Of a stretch of DNA of 64,000 nt, positions 49,186 to 61,149 are shown piece by piece. How positions within the stretch are numbered: the stretch's first letter is position 1; each line of letters starts with the position of its first letter. The notes beneath the pieces are model-generated. The model saw only the letters and a list, made by a program, of their open reading frames with translations. It was not told where the DNA came from and made no database searches. Source of the stretch: Sclerodactyla briareus (taxonomy: Eukaryota > Echinodermata > Holothuroidea > Dendrochirotida > Sclerodactylidae); NCBI GenBank assembly GCA_026419785.1, contig JAODTK010001532.1, positions 372,001 through 436,000 of the forward strand, in the 5' to 3' direction. A program made the position numbers and the translations under genes.

Positions 49186-49689
49186 AGTGCAGCAGCTGTC
49201 ATACAGACAAACACAAGACCCCAATGTGCGCGCAGCGCACATCATGAGCGCGAAGTCTTTTCGCGGGGGTCCAGGCCCGCTTCAGGGCCCTGGAAGCTGT
49301 AGGGGTCTAGATGCTCTCTAGTGCAATCTGAGGCTCAATTGAAGAGAAAATTTATCATTATTTTGATTAACAAGATTCTGGAGAACTATCTAGAAGATTC
49401 ATATAATTTTGAGAATCATAAAAACAGACGTCTGGAAACATTGGTATGCCTATAGTGAAGTCATGACGCCCTTGTGATGTAGCGCGGCAACTTCTGTGTT
49501 GCCATACCACACAACAAGACCTCGTAGCGCAATTTCCGTTCGGCATGGGTCCAGGGCATGCCCCTCATGTCTGCAGGATATACCGATAAGATCAGCAAAT
49601 GTACCGACAGACCGTCTCGGGGCGAAAGGAGAGGGGGGCGGACCGTACTGCCCCCGCCCCTCCCCACCTGCCCTTCTTTACGCCACTGG

Positions 49690-50010
49690 AAACAGGTCAA
49701 TCCCAATATTTGACACCTCGTCCACATGTGTGCCCCACCCAAATGTTGATGCATGCATCTCTCAGAAATGTGTGATATGTCAATTTTGGCCGGAATAATA
49801 TAGTGTTGGGAGGAAAAAAATGAACCCGAGAAATGGAAAGAAATTTCAAGAACAGCTTGAGATACAAACTTTGTCCCAGAATTTTAACAATGCCAGGCAC
49901 TGCACTGTGAGTGGTTATAAAATGTTGGAAATTATCAGTTTCTGCTCTCTTCATTTCTGTTTGAAAATTGGACCCTCTTCTACACCCCCAGCAACACATT
50001 ATACGAGAAC
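49690..50010 (+). repeat. Family D unit
   Basis: CCACATGTGTGCCCCACCCA, AATGTTGATGCATGC, GTGTGATATGTCAATTTTGG and GAAATGGAAAGAAATTTCAA line up with the units at 48.06-48.38 kb. Confidence 0.6.
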
Positions 50011-50902
50011 GTGGGGCTAGCTTATCAACGTAATAATGTGTTGCTGGAACTTATCGAAATGAGCATTCATTTTAACAGAGGTTCTCATATTTAAACAGAG
50101 GTTCCTGTTGAGCTTGTATATGTTCAAGACATCATCAGCCTATGTTGCCGTTTTTTAAAGGATTATTATTCCACTATGAACTCACGCAGTACGTGCCGGC
50201 CTTCTCGTTTTGGTCTTCCCTCCTTACGTCTTTGAAAAGTTGAACAGTGCCGTCGAATCCGCGCCTTCTTGAGCATCTGTACCTCAGTGCCTGTTTGTTA
50301 CTGCGGTCAGGGTGTTCCAAGTATCAGCGCCGACAAAGATTTAGACCTGATGCCTTTGTCACTCAGAAACCGAAACCTCACTGATCCAATTACCAATAAA
50401 TAAATGACTGTTCTCACATTTACACACGACGTATTTCCGTCTCGTTAACGAGCAGTCACCCAGTGTCTTCGTATCTCCTCGCGATGATTATGGTTCCCAT
50501 ACCTATTGACTTTCGATTCCTCGCTGACCGCAAAAATAATTTATGTGGTTATAACGCTGACTAGTGAGTGCAGTGTGAGGTGTGTGTGTGTTGTGTATAT
50601 GTGGCGATCATTGTGGGGAACGGAAGTTTTCCGTCATGATTAAGTCAGGCACGTAGATTGCAAATGTGGAGGGGAAGACACATATTGGTTTTGGCACCGT
50701 TTCAATGCTGTTCGAGGCCGCGGAGACATTGGCCATGACGCAGGGTGCGGGTATTACGAAGGAAATCATTTTGGTAGCCCATTTAAGGTTATTCAAGGAT
50801 AATAACGATCTGAAAAAGTTTGTTACTACAATATTTATGCAACGCAGACTTTCCCCAAGTACGTGGCTAATAGGAAGAAGTGGATCCACTTTGTTTTAGG
50901 AC

Positions 50903-51508
50903 TTGTTCAAGGATATTCCAAGTTACTTAGGGAAAATTCCTAATAGGTTTATTTTCTTAGTGGGACATGTAATGTGTACAAACAATCATCGAGTTAGATA
51001 TAGGCATGTATCGGTTGCAGATATTGGATATCATATCATCATCAGTCAATTGGAAAGTGAGTGTGATGTCATTCACGCGTCTTACACCGTGGCATATGCC
51101 ACCAAACATCAACTTCAGATTAGATGTGTTGGTTTACAAAAAAACGGTGTGAGTTCAGAGACGTTCGAAGTGTTGCAAAGTTTAGCATTGTTTCGAATAC
51201 GGCATGTATCAATCACTGAACATCCTCGTGTTCGGGTTTTCGTTTCTTTCTCAACGTTACTGCGGAATCAAATTCTCACCAATGCCCATGTCTATTTAGG
51301 TTCATATTGCAAAACAGTCTATCCAAACAAGACCATTGTTTGCTGGCATGAGGCATACACGGCTAGTGGAATGTTCAGAAAATGTTCCACACATACTTTT
51401 CCAGGGATTACAAGTTATATTCAAACATACTTGATTCGGAATTATGACAACAGTGTGCACATGGGCGAAATACTCTTCAAGGTGGAAGGATTAAGTGTTC
51501 AAAATTAA
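50903..51508 (+). CDS. Hypothetical 201-codon open reading frame
   Basis: This is the longest open frame of the window, from ATG at 50903 to TAA at 51508. It lies between the two receptor genes on the opposite strand. The protein starts MFKDIPSYLGKIPNRFIFLV and contains HVSVADIGYHIIISQLESEC and LLRNQILTNAHVYLGSYCKT. There is no signal peptide, coiled coil or catalytic motif that I recognise. A second frame (50666-50899) ends just before it and could be an upstream part in another frame. A run this long can occur by chance in 64 kb, although it is somewhat unexpected. Composition is not repeat-like and no transposon family was recognised. Confidence 0.3.
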   Translation: MFKDIPSYLGKIPNRFIFLVGHVMCTNNHRVRYRHVSVADIGYHIIISQLESECDVIHASYTVAYATKHQLQIRCVGLQKNGVSSETFEVLQSLALFRIRHVSITEHPRVRVFVSFSTLLRNQILTNAHVYLGSYCKTVYPNKTIVCWHEAYTASGMFRKCSTHTFPGITSYIQTYLIRNYDNSVHMGEILFKVEGLSVQN

Positions 51509-51509
51509 T

Positions 51510-52880
51510 ATAATCAATATTTGATTCAAATTTATGACAGAGAATGAGACGTCTACTGGGGGGACCAAATGACCCGAGTATAGCTTTATGGTAATCCGAT
51601 TATCTTTGTGTTAAAGCTACAATATCAGCTACACAGCTGAGTTGGTTTTCGGACTAGTATGCTAATGGGATTCACTACTTTATGCAATTTCATGATTTAA
51701 TTTGAAGACAGAATCGAGGACACTGAAAGTCTTGAATGTGACTATTTGATTTGTCCAACAGCGACAAAGAAAGATTTCACTCAGCCTTGCAACTCGTTGA
51801 ACTCGTACACCTTTGATTTCATTTCTGGAACACCAAGCTGATTTAGCTTTAATATCTACGTCCATATACTGAGGCTAACTAAACATGACTGGTTTGTGTT
51901 ACGGTAAAACCTCGACCAGAAGAATCGCGAGACTTGCAGAGATTGATATAATAGTGTGCGACAGCACTGATACAACAACGCCCCAGTTTGTACGCCCAGT
52001 TGTATTGTACTTAAGCTAAGTGGAGGGGAAAGGCTAGGGGTTTGGGAGGTTGGGGCCACATTTGCTGGGGGAATCCATTTTTACAAACTTTTGGTTTCCA
52101 CAGGCTTGGTCGGGTATTACGACAAGTTAAGCAGGACCACTGCAGTAAAGTACGCCACTCAACTATCACGCGAGAATAAGTAGCAGATACTAGTTGTTGG
52201 CGTAATGTTGTAACTCCCAAACAGGTATTTCTGGATAGGGAGGTTGAATGGGATGAAGTGTCTTGTCTAAGTACACCTCAGAAGAGCTGTGATTGGTCCT
52301 CTGCATTGAATCAACTTGCCATTTAGAATACAACCATCAGACAGACAGATGATTGATATAATGCTGGCCAATCAAAATTTGGGTCAATAGAGGTTTTTTG
52401 ATTCCACAGAGGTGAAATCTGTCATCACGTTATGCATACGTACAACACACAGAAAGTTGCACCAGTATGATTTACCCCAAAAATGACAGACAACAGAAGA
52501 AATTTAGGTTGAAATAAGAGAAGCAGGTTCATATTAGGAAACATCTGTGTAATATATATTATGTTTTTTTATTTAAAAAATGTAACACTTGTGATTGTTG
52601 AAATCAGTTCATCATACATCATTACATTATATCCATAGTAACATAGTAGTACATCGTATCAACTGCGCAGGCTCTCAGTTAGATGCACATGGAAATCGGC
52701 CCGTGGAATCAATGGGTTGGGCAGGTGTTGTATAAAGGTGCACTAAAGAATGTTTATTTCCCCTGGAGTACATAACTCAAATTTTACCTAGCCAGGGATA
52801 CAGTATTCCAGACCTTCCAAACCAAACTTATGCATTACATCTGGCAGACGAGTGATAAACCTAGTTGTAATACAAAAATG
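51510..52880. other. Intergenic sequence, no gene recognised
   Basis: Unique-looking. A 61-codon frame at 51680-51865 (-) is open but unsupported. Nothing else was seen before the minisatellite. Confidence 0.45.
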
Positions 52881-52889
52881 ACCAGCCCT

Positions 52890-53935
52890 CTACTAGGATG
52901 AGTGATCAATGGCCCTCTCACTGTATGATGTGATCAATAGCACCTCTCTTACTGGATGAGTGATCAATAGCACCTCTCTACTGTGATGAGTGATCAAGGC
53001 CTCTCTCTACTATGAGGAGTGTCATGGCACCTCTCTACTTGAGGAGGGGATTCAATGGCCCCTCAACGTGATGAGTGATCAATAAGCACCTATCTAGATG
53101 TGAGTGATCACTGGCACCTCTACACTATGATGAGTGATCAATGGCCCCTCTCTACCTGATGAGTGATCAATGGCAATCTCTATTGTGGATGAGTGAATCA
53201 ATGACCCCTCTACACGGGGAGAGTGATAAAGGCACCTCTATCATGTTATGAGTGATCAATGGCCCGTCATACTGTATGAGTGATCAATGGCCTCTCGTTA
53301 CTGTGATGAGGATCAATGGCACCTCTATACCCAGATGAGTGATCAATGGCCCTATTATTGTGATGGTGATCAAGACCCTCTCCACTGGGATGAGTGATCA
53401 ATGGCCCCTCTATACTGGTATGAGTGATCAATGGCCTCTCTTTACGTGATGAGTATCATGGCCCCTCTCTACTGTGAGGAGTAATCAATGGCGCCTCTCT
53501 ACTGTGATGAGTGATCACTGGCCATTCTCAACTGTGATGAGTGATCAATGGACACTCTCTTTACTGTTGATGAGTAATCAATGGCCCCTCTCTACTGTGA
53601 TGAGTGATCATGGCCCTCCTACTGTGATGAGTGATCAAGACTTCTCTACTTTGATGAGTGATCAATGGCCTCTCTTTACTGTGATGAGTGATCAATGGCC
53701 CCTCTCTACTGTGGTGAGTGATCAATGGCCCCTCTCTACTGTGATGAGTGATCAATGGCCCCTCTCTACTGTGATGAGTGATCAATAGCGCCTCTCTACT
53801 GTGATGGGTGATCAATAGCCCTCTCCACTGCGATGGGTGATCAGTGGCTCCTCTCTACTGTGTTGAGAGATCAATGGCCCCTCTCTACTATGATGAGTGA
53901 TCAATGGCCCCTCCCTACTGTGATGAGTGATTGAT
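52890..53935 (+). repeat. 30-bp minisatellite (GATGAGTGATCAATGGCCCC)
   Basis: Roughly 35 tandem units of GATGAGTGATCAATGGCCCC + TCTCTACTGT. Units are degenerate before about 53480 and nearly perfect from 53680 to 53800. Because the period is a multiple of three, the good part is open on both strands. Every unit carries the palindrome TGATCA. Confidence 0.97.
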
Positions 53936-54519
53936 GTTTACAAGACCCATGAGTAGTCCACAGAGGTGAACGATCAGAAATTCCTATATTTTCGCCAAAA
54001 CAGCAGGCTTTCATATAACCTCTTTTTCACTATCACTTTTGAAAGACTGCTGATTATTACTGTTCATTATTTGAGGGCAATGATGTCTAGAGTCTAGAGT
54101 AGACGGGCTGGGTCAAGCAATTAAAAATATAAATTAACATATAATAGAAATCTTCAGTTTTCTGTAAATTCAAACTAATTTCAAAATACCACAGCGAAGA
54201 GATTTCAGCACAACATGCATATCAAAAATATCAAAAAATATATAGAATTTTGAGAATAAATCTGAAAATGGAAGATGACTACTAAGCTATCCAGTGGTAT
54301 CTGTATATAATTAGTCTGTACATGTTGCGTATTGTTTTTACTAGGTGTTGTAGTACAGATAAAAACGAAAAAACCCAAAACTTGTGTGTTGACATAAAAC
54401 TGTAGTTGATAAAGTAGGAAATATTTCTAAGACGTATTCCGGCAGAACAGTTTCGCAGTATCGGCTTTTGATTTTACATAAACTTTTCGGCCCAAATTAT
54501 AAAAACTGTTTATTTTTGT

Positions 54520-54871
54520 TCAGACCACACATAGACTAGAGTTCATGTACTCATCACGGGGAAGTTTCATTCATCCAGATGGGGTCGATGTTGTCGTTTT
54601 TACAAGATAATTTGGCCAAAATATAGATTTTCACAAAATCCCTTTTTTTACTATAAATGACCTCTGACCTGACCAAAACAATAGGTTTCCTGCAATCCCC
54701 ATAAGAAAGCTATACACCACATTTCTGGTGACCTCAGGTGACCTATGACTTGTCCTCAAAACAATAGGGCTCAATTACTCTCATGGGAACACACATACCA
54801 TTCATCCAGGTGGTTGGTTGAGTTATCGTATTTACAAGCTGGGCTTCACCCCCCACACACACACCACACAC

Positions 54872-54933
<62 letters not shown>

Positions 54934-54960
54934 ACACACACACACACATACTGAAATGCC
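54520..54960 (+). repeat. Family C units ending in a long (AC)n tract
   Basis: CATGTACTCATCACGGGGAA, TCATTCATCCAGATGGGGTC, GACCTCTGACCTGACC, CCATAAGAAAGCTATACACC and CATTCATCCAGGTGGTTGG are followed by (AC)n from about 54855 to 54945. Confidence 0.75.
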
Positions 54961-54979
54961 TACAAAGAATCCTCTTTGT

Positions 54980-56410
54980 CAAGAAATCAAAAATTACAAA
55001 TGCACATACCAGGCATCAAATATCTGTGCGCACACATGAAAATAATGTAGAAACATGAGTTAGCGATGAATATGCTCAACGGGAACTTTAAAGTCATATG
55101 CACGCTTGCTATCGCTGCACTCGGGCACCCCAGAAATATGAATGCAAGGTGTCATCTGGGCTGGCTTTGCTAGACAGCACTTTTGCTACTTTGTCTTTCG
55201 TTCGTTGGGCCTAAATGTTTCCGTTCTTGCTATAACAGATATTTTATAACATAAAATATCAGAGCAATCCAAGCCTACATTTCCACCCATCCATTGTATC
55301 AAACTGTACATGGCAAACTCACAATGATGTTTCAATGTCCATAAAATTGGGGATGGCAGCACTGCTTGCATATTCAACATGTACTACAGACAGCTGACCA
55401 TAAACACCATTGCCTAGTAGACGTGCTAGTTCAGCACACTCATGCATCCAACACTGATCCGCAGCTATGCATAATCCATATGTTAATGAATGGTCACTTG
55501 ACCTGAATCAACCAATCACACTCCATAATTATCATGAGTATGAATGAACACAAATAAAAGAAATATATATTTACAGTAGATCCTGTACTCATAATGATCT
55601 AATAGAACAAAAGTTCATCAGTTTTTTAATCTTGCAGCAAAGTATAGAGGGATGTATCAGAAAATGATGGCAGAACGGGTAAAACTATAACTAATAATGC
55701 TCATAGGACATCAAATGCTCACAGGGCTGGCATAATTATCACACATAGAACATAATTAGCACACATAGAACAGTACATACTGTGATACATAGAGCTCGGT
55801 TCCCCAACTACAGTGTATGACGGAATGGATGTACGTCATGTACATTTGCCCCAAACCAATCATTTTATATGAATTACTTTTTTTGTATTATAACTCACAA
55901 TAGATACTAGTAATGCCGATCCCCAACTAGATAATGTAAACACAATGGCTTTTTCCAACAAAAAACACAGTTATCACCATCTAGTGGTACCGACCTAGAA
56001 TAGAACATGCACTGTATTAAAAACACGAACGCTATAGTACACCAAATATTTATATATGCGTGAAAACGAATCTTTGGTATGATTTTCTTCAACCGGTCAC
56101 TACAATGTATAGTAAGTGTTGTCATTTTTCTTCCTCTCCACCCGATGATACAGTTGTGTAATGCTGATATGCCCAACTATGGCAAAACAGTAATAATTGC
56201 AATGTAGCGTATGGCTCTTTTCAGTGAGATGTTACAGTGTGTAACAAACAACTGCAGTGTTAGGACTGCTTTAAAAAAAGCTATGGTTGAGTAAATGTTA
56301 GCTATGCTGGTTATTGACTAGAAGATGACCATGAGGCAGAGCAACTCTCAACTCAGAATTCTGAAAATCGGAAGCAGAATGGTTACCAACTATAGACAAA
56401 ATATCTAGAC
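54980..56410. other. Intergenic sequence 3' of the PTP gene
   Basis: No gene recognised. A small direct duplication (ACACATAGAACATAATTAGC and AATTATCACACATAGAACAT) lies near 55735-55775. If the PTP terminal exon is right, its 3' untranslated region would run leftward into this interval. Confidence 0.45.
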
Positions 56411-56419
56411 AGCGGCTGC

Positions 56420-56588
56420 CTAGATGGTCCACACCAGTAAGGATAGACTGTGATACATGAACGTCTCAACGCCCTCTCCACATCTCGGTACTCCCTTGTT
56501 CCATACACGGAGGTCATTATATGCTCCGTATTCGGAGTCGAGGCCCATATACTCCTGCAGTATGCGTATCTCACAGGATATAGTGGTG
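56420..56588 (-). CDS. Terminal exon of the PTP gene
   Basis: After acceptor CTCTTTTCCAG the phase 0 reading begins HHYIL. With one missing base it continues EIRILQEYMGLDSEYGAYND, then about 20 more codons to TAG at 56420-56422. Phosphatase domains end with a QYxFCYxxxxEYL-type helix, so HYIL(C)xxxxLQEYM fits that C-terminal helix. Phase agrees with the preceding exon (ends in phase 0). The tail after the domain is short and has no recognised motif. No polyadenylation signal was assigned. Confidence 0.55.
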
Positions 56589-57827
56589 CTGGAAAAGAGA
56601 CGGTAAAGTAAACTCAAAAAACAACAAACAGAGACTATGATTCAATGGCAGATAACACTGGAGTGAATCACCTCAGTAGCCAACACAAAAAAGTTAACGA
56701 AACAAAACCCTGCTCCACCTGTCTATTTGAGTGAAGAACCAGCCGGGAGAGCAACGGAACCAACATTGGAAATGAGGGAAAGGGGACAACTGTTATCGAT
56801 CGGGCAATCATGGAGCCGCTTTGCTCCAAATATTTGGGTGGATTGTAGATCGTAAAGCAATCAAAATACATTCAGCACCTGACAGCGGGGGACAGTCCTG
56901 TTAAGTTAGTTCCAAGTGTTTGGGGTGAGTGACAATGTGGAGGACACCGAGTCTCTTGTGTACCTCACTTATAGTGACTCTGCTTGTGCAAGCCCAAGGT
57001 TGATAGACTGGCAGTGTCCTTAGTGAGAGGATCTGCTCGTTGCATGAGGTTGATAAACACCTCAAGCTAGCATATGGAGCCGTAGCTGAGCAAGAGAAAC
57101 CAAAACCCGAGTGATTTCTTTTTTTATATTCAGCCTCTCAGCCTGACTGACCTGACTGAGCTAAGGGAGTCCTCCCCAACAACAGGTCCGGAGTAAATAT
57201 CAACAGACTAATTACTATTAGAACAATTAGCTCGCATTCATGGACTGCTCGATTTCTGTGAATCGTGACGAGAGTTTGTTCATCCAAGCCAAGTGTACGT
57301 GAGCCTACTCGCACCGAGGTACCGCACTTAGACGCTCATCACCCACTCACACATAAACTTGTGGTCATAGATACTCCCTAGTTCAGAGCGAATTTGGTGA
57401 TAAGTAATAACAATTACCAGGGCGGAAGAGAAACACATCAGGAGTTCTCTCGAAAGATGTGGATACTCCGATTGAGCCTTTGTTAAAGCGAGCAAAACAA
57501 TGATCGGGATGTTTGGTGGGCCAAAGTTTCAACGTCCGCGTCACAATCCCCTACATCTTGAGTTAGCTGGAGTGTAAACACTATCTGAATTCATTTGGGG
57601 TAACAGCATCGTCAGAAGCTGCGTGAACCGCAAGTCAAAATTTTGACTAATCTTTGCTATAAAACTACTCTGTTTTTCCATGACACTCCTTATACTTTAG
57701 ATTCATATTAGATTCTGTCTTTCTATATTGCATGAGTAATCATTTTCGTTTTCGTCGTTCATATTTGTATGTAAAATTTGCCAGTGGTAATTGAACTGGA
57801 ATTAGAGTAATATTTATCGGTTATCAC

Positions 57828-57960
57828 CTCTTTGTGAGAAGTGATGGTGGCAGTCCGGAGTGGCTGGACGGACGGTAATATATCCACCCGGTCTTCCTGT
57901 CTGATGCGATCAATCTCTGAGAGTACCACAGCGACAGACCCGCTGCAGCCAACACCATCT
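57828..57960 (-). CDS. PTP-domain signature exon, degenerate P-loop
   Basis: The acceptor is TTTTCAACAG and the donor is GTGATA. The exon reads DGVGCSGSVAVVLSEIDRIR, then QEDRVDILPSVQPLRTATI. Joined to the preceding exon the P-loop is QCIDGVGCSG, against the active consensus HCxxGxGRSG. The nucleophilic Cys is kept, but the flanking His is Gln and the invariant Arg is Cys. The following VD-x-x-x-x-V-x-x-LR is the conserved helix after the P-loop. DGVG and the lost Arg are typical of membrane-distal (D2) domains of receptor phosphatases, which are usually pseudo-enzymes. Phase is 2 in and 0 out. Confidence 0.8.
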
Positions 57961-57994
57961 CTGTTGAAAACAAAACAAACACAGAGGTTTAAGC

Positions 57995-58700
57995 AGCTAA
58001 TTAGAATGAGATTGAATTCTCACGCCAGCTAATTAGAATGAGATTGAATTCTCATGCCAGCTAATTAGAATGAGATTGAATTCTCATGCCAGCTAATTAG
58101 CTAATACTCATAACAGCCGCAAGATTAGCCATTGGCATTGAGATTGAATTCTCACGCCAGCTAATTAGAATGAGATTGATCACTCAGGCCAGCGAAATAG
58201 ATTGAAATTGAACTTTCATGCCAGCTCATTTGAATGCCGTTGAACTCTCATACCGGCCAGATCGAATGAGGTTGAACTCTCATGCCAGCTAATTAGAATG
58301 AGATTGAAATCTCCTACCAGCAAATACTGGGGTTTGAATTTCTTTACGCCATCCCCTCAGAATGAGGTTGAACTCTCATGCCAGCTAATTAGAATGAGAT
58401 TGAATTCTCACGCCAGCGAATTAGAATATGGGATTGAATTCTCACGCCAGCTAATTAGAATGAGATTGATCACTCAGGCCAGCGAAATAGATTGAAATTG
58501 AACTTTCATGCCAGCTCATTAAATGCAGTTGAACTCTCATACCGGCCAGATCGAATGAGGTTGAACTCTCGTGCCGGCTAATTTGAATGAGATTGAAATC
58601 TCCTACCAGCCAAATAAAATGGGGGTTGAATTATCACGCCAGCAAATCAGAATGAGGTTAAATACTCTACCAGCCGAATAGAATTAGCCATTGGCTATTG
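57995..58700 (+). repeat. 32-bp minisatellite (CCAGCTAATTAGAATGAGAT)
   Basis: About 20 units of CCAGCTAATTAGAATGAGAT + TGAATTCTCACG, with exact 32-bp spacing at the left end and indels later. The unit contains the palindromes CTAATTAG and GAATTC. It lies in the intron between two PTP exons. Confidence 0.93.
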
Positions 58701-58921
58701 GTGCCAATACATTCCTGGGCCATAAAATAAGAAAAATATATATATAAAAAAACACTTTGTCATTTATTACATTTTTTTTATAATTGTTCTTTCTGTGTAC
58801 CAGCTTCACAGCAAAGTGTAATTTGGTAAAATGCCTAATGGTAATTAACTTCATTTTGGCTATGATTAGACTTGGGATTTTCCCCCCTCCCCCTCAGAAA
58901 TCTTTGAGATAATAAACATAC

Positions 58922-59058
58922 ATGCACTGTAAGATCCCAGGTGATGAAGGCTGTTTGAGTAGCGCCACGGTGGCCGAGTGCAGCATCTCGGCCAGCCCGG
59001 CTGGACATTCTTCTGGTTCTAGCCATTACAGTAGCTGGAAGTGCTCAACACACCACGC
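58922..59058 (-). CDS. PTP-domain exon before the signature motif
   Basis: With acceptor CCTGTTGCAG and donor GTATGT the exon reads in phase 0 AWCVEHFQLL, a TAA, then WLEPEECPAGLAEMLHSATV, then ALLKQPSSPGILQC. This matches the HFQ-x-x-x-W-P block, the following helix and the strand leading to the phosphatase signature. It ends in phase 2 with AT, and joining to the next exon gives QCI-DGVG, so phases agree. The in-frame TAA three codons after HFQ is either a true lesion or a sequence error. The WP of active domains is WL here, and there is no Asp of a WPD loop at this point. Confidence 0.65.
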
Positions 59059-59059
59059 C

Positions 59060-60340
59060 TGCAACAGGAAAACATGACCAAATACGATACTATAACAACA
59101 GAGGTCTAAGCCCTATATATCAGTCACAACTGCAGACATGTCTGGGAGAACGTTTATGTTGTGAGTTGAAGAGACAACAGCCATACAACAAACTCTGTTT
59201 TAGATCGGTTCTCGGATTGAAGAAAGAGCAGGACACAAAAATCCGAAGGGGTAAAATGCCGGTTAACAAACTGAATAAAGTTGTACTGTGTGTATGCCTC
59301 GTCCCAAACTTGGGCTAAAAAATTATTCCTTGCCAGCGATAAGTAGACCACTGTACTGTTGTGTGACATGATCTATTTATTTGCAGACTGCTGAATTAGT
59401 GCAAAGCTCAGGATGGGGGGGGGGGGAGTGGATACTGTATTCATTCTAATAGGAGCGCACACACTAATGAAAGTTTTTAACAACTTTTCATAATTATCTA
59501 GGGAATGTTATCAAAAGATGCGAATGCGCCTTGAAATTGCCAAGAGCTGACTGCGATGACAGTGGAAATTAGATTTTGTACAGGGACACTTGTGATGTCA
59601 TGAAGTGATTTTCTGCTAAATGTGCTGTGACTCTCCTATAACCATATGCGCGTTCCAAAAAATTACTAACATTGCACGCCCAAAACACGCACTAACGCGA
59701 AGAATGCGAAAGTTCAGTTTTTTGCGCATGCGTCTAACCTGATTGCAGAGAATCAGTGCAAGAACGACGCGCACTTGCGCGTCTGTTCTTCAGAGCCAGA
59801 GTTTGGCACAGCGTTTGTTAGTGCGTGGAACGAAGAAAACGCGCTAGCTGCCCTTCCGTGCTTCAATAGAATACTAGAATATAAACATTGCTGTATTCTG
59901 GCCAGTGTATTATTCAGAAACTACTATGGTCAATAAAATTCAGTACGTATCATGAATCAAACTGTTTTTTTTTTTTCGGTGGAGGGATTAAGGAAAAATA
60001 CAGTTATATTCTGTGAATTTCAGGGAAAATCCATCCTTTCGTTGACCATTGTTTTCTAAGGTCTAACACAACGTTTGTCGATTTTTGAGGCCCTGATTAC
60101 AATAGATGGCAGGGGGAGTTATTTCGTATGTTAGTTCAGACGCCTTCTTGCTCTGACTCATTTTGTTGCGGGTACAATGTGCCTTAAATGCTATAGTCAT
60201 TTCTACATCTGCTAGTCTTTCGAATCAATTTTCTAATAACCCCTGCGGGTAAAAGTGTTTGCATTCGCACGGTAAGCTTCTGATGTAATGAATATTGTAA
60301 TATGAGTGAATGTTCTCAGTTTTCCAGTAGATTGATAATC
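59060..60340. other. Intron of the PTP gene
   Basis: Should hold the phase-0-ending exon linking DTAEFW to HFQLL, but I could not identify it. A G-tract of about 11 lies at 59415. A 71-codon frame at 59154-59369 (-) has no clear phosphatase motif. Confidence 0.45.
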
Positions 60341-60342
60341 AC

Positions 60343-60405
60343 ATAAGGTCAACTATCTCGCCTGAATGGCATAGCTTGAACAAGGCCCAGAATTCGGCAG
60401 TGTCC
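60343..60405 (-). CDS. Candidate PTP-domain exon (DFW-like motif)
   Basis: Between acceptor CTGATTGCAG and donor GTGATT the minus strand reads DTAEFWALFKLCHSGEIVDL. In phosphatase domains the corresponding block is T-x-x-DFW-x-M-x-W-E-x12-IVML. T-AEFW-L and EIVDL therefore fit, while the WE pair is lost. Length (63 nt) and phases (2 in, 2 out) allow it, but an intermediate exon linking it to the one at 59058 was not found between 59.06 and 60.34 kb. Support rests on a 20-residue match and on lying upstream of clearer phosphatase exons. Confidence 0.4.
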
Positions 60406-60997
60406 CTGCAATCAGGGACACTGGAACTCATGATATAAAGGAGGAGGATGTGATACTTTATTGAGAGGAGCAGTGGCCTCAGCAGATAATTAAGGAAGCC
60501 ATTAGGGATGTGGTGGAAACCGTAACTGATCAAAGCACAGAGTCTATGCTTTAATCTTTCACACACCTGGAATGTGGCACTGACTGTTTGCATACATCAT
60601 GTGACCAGTTCAACTAGGTCTTATCCTGCTGGAGTCTGGTGGTATCACGTGACGTAGTAAGTTGAGAAAATCGTCCAGTCAGACTTTGACTTGATATTAC
60701 AGTATGAATATAGTTCATGTTGCATGACATGAATTATTATGTAGAAATAATCCAACCTGAGTATCGCATTGATACCTGTGTTGAGGTGTCCGTCTGTATG
60801 TTTGTCAGGAAATACATAAATACATACCTGCTGACCCTGTCGGGTTACTTCAAATTGTCGGTAGGTGAATGAGCCCAAGGTTTTCTTTCAGTGCGTCACG
60901 CTGACGCTCCCATAGTTTGATGAATCATCTTCGGGCCAATAGCAGGGACACCTCTACACCAATGTGAGGAACAAGGAAATATGAGCGGAACAAATTA

Positions 60998-61146
60998 TGA
61001 ATACATACATCCATACATACATACATACATAATACATACATACATACATACATACATAATACATACATACATACATACATAATACATACATACATAATAC
61101 ATACATACATACATACATACATACATACATACATACATACATACAT
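60998..61146 (+). repeat. (ACAT)n microsatellite
   Basis: Long interrupted ACAT array. On the minus strand it gives Met-Tyr-Val-Cys repeats inside a 145-codon open frame that is not a gene. Confidence 0.95.
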
Positions 61147-61149
61147 GTA

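Noticed and set aside
53474-53815. Apparent repeat protein of 104 codons
   Set aside because: The 30-bp minisatellite unit is a multiple of three, so long frames arise without selection.
52890-53935. CRISPR array
   Set aside because: The units are directly tandem without unique spacers, and the DNA is eukaryotic.
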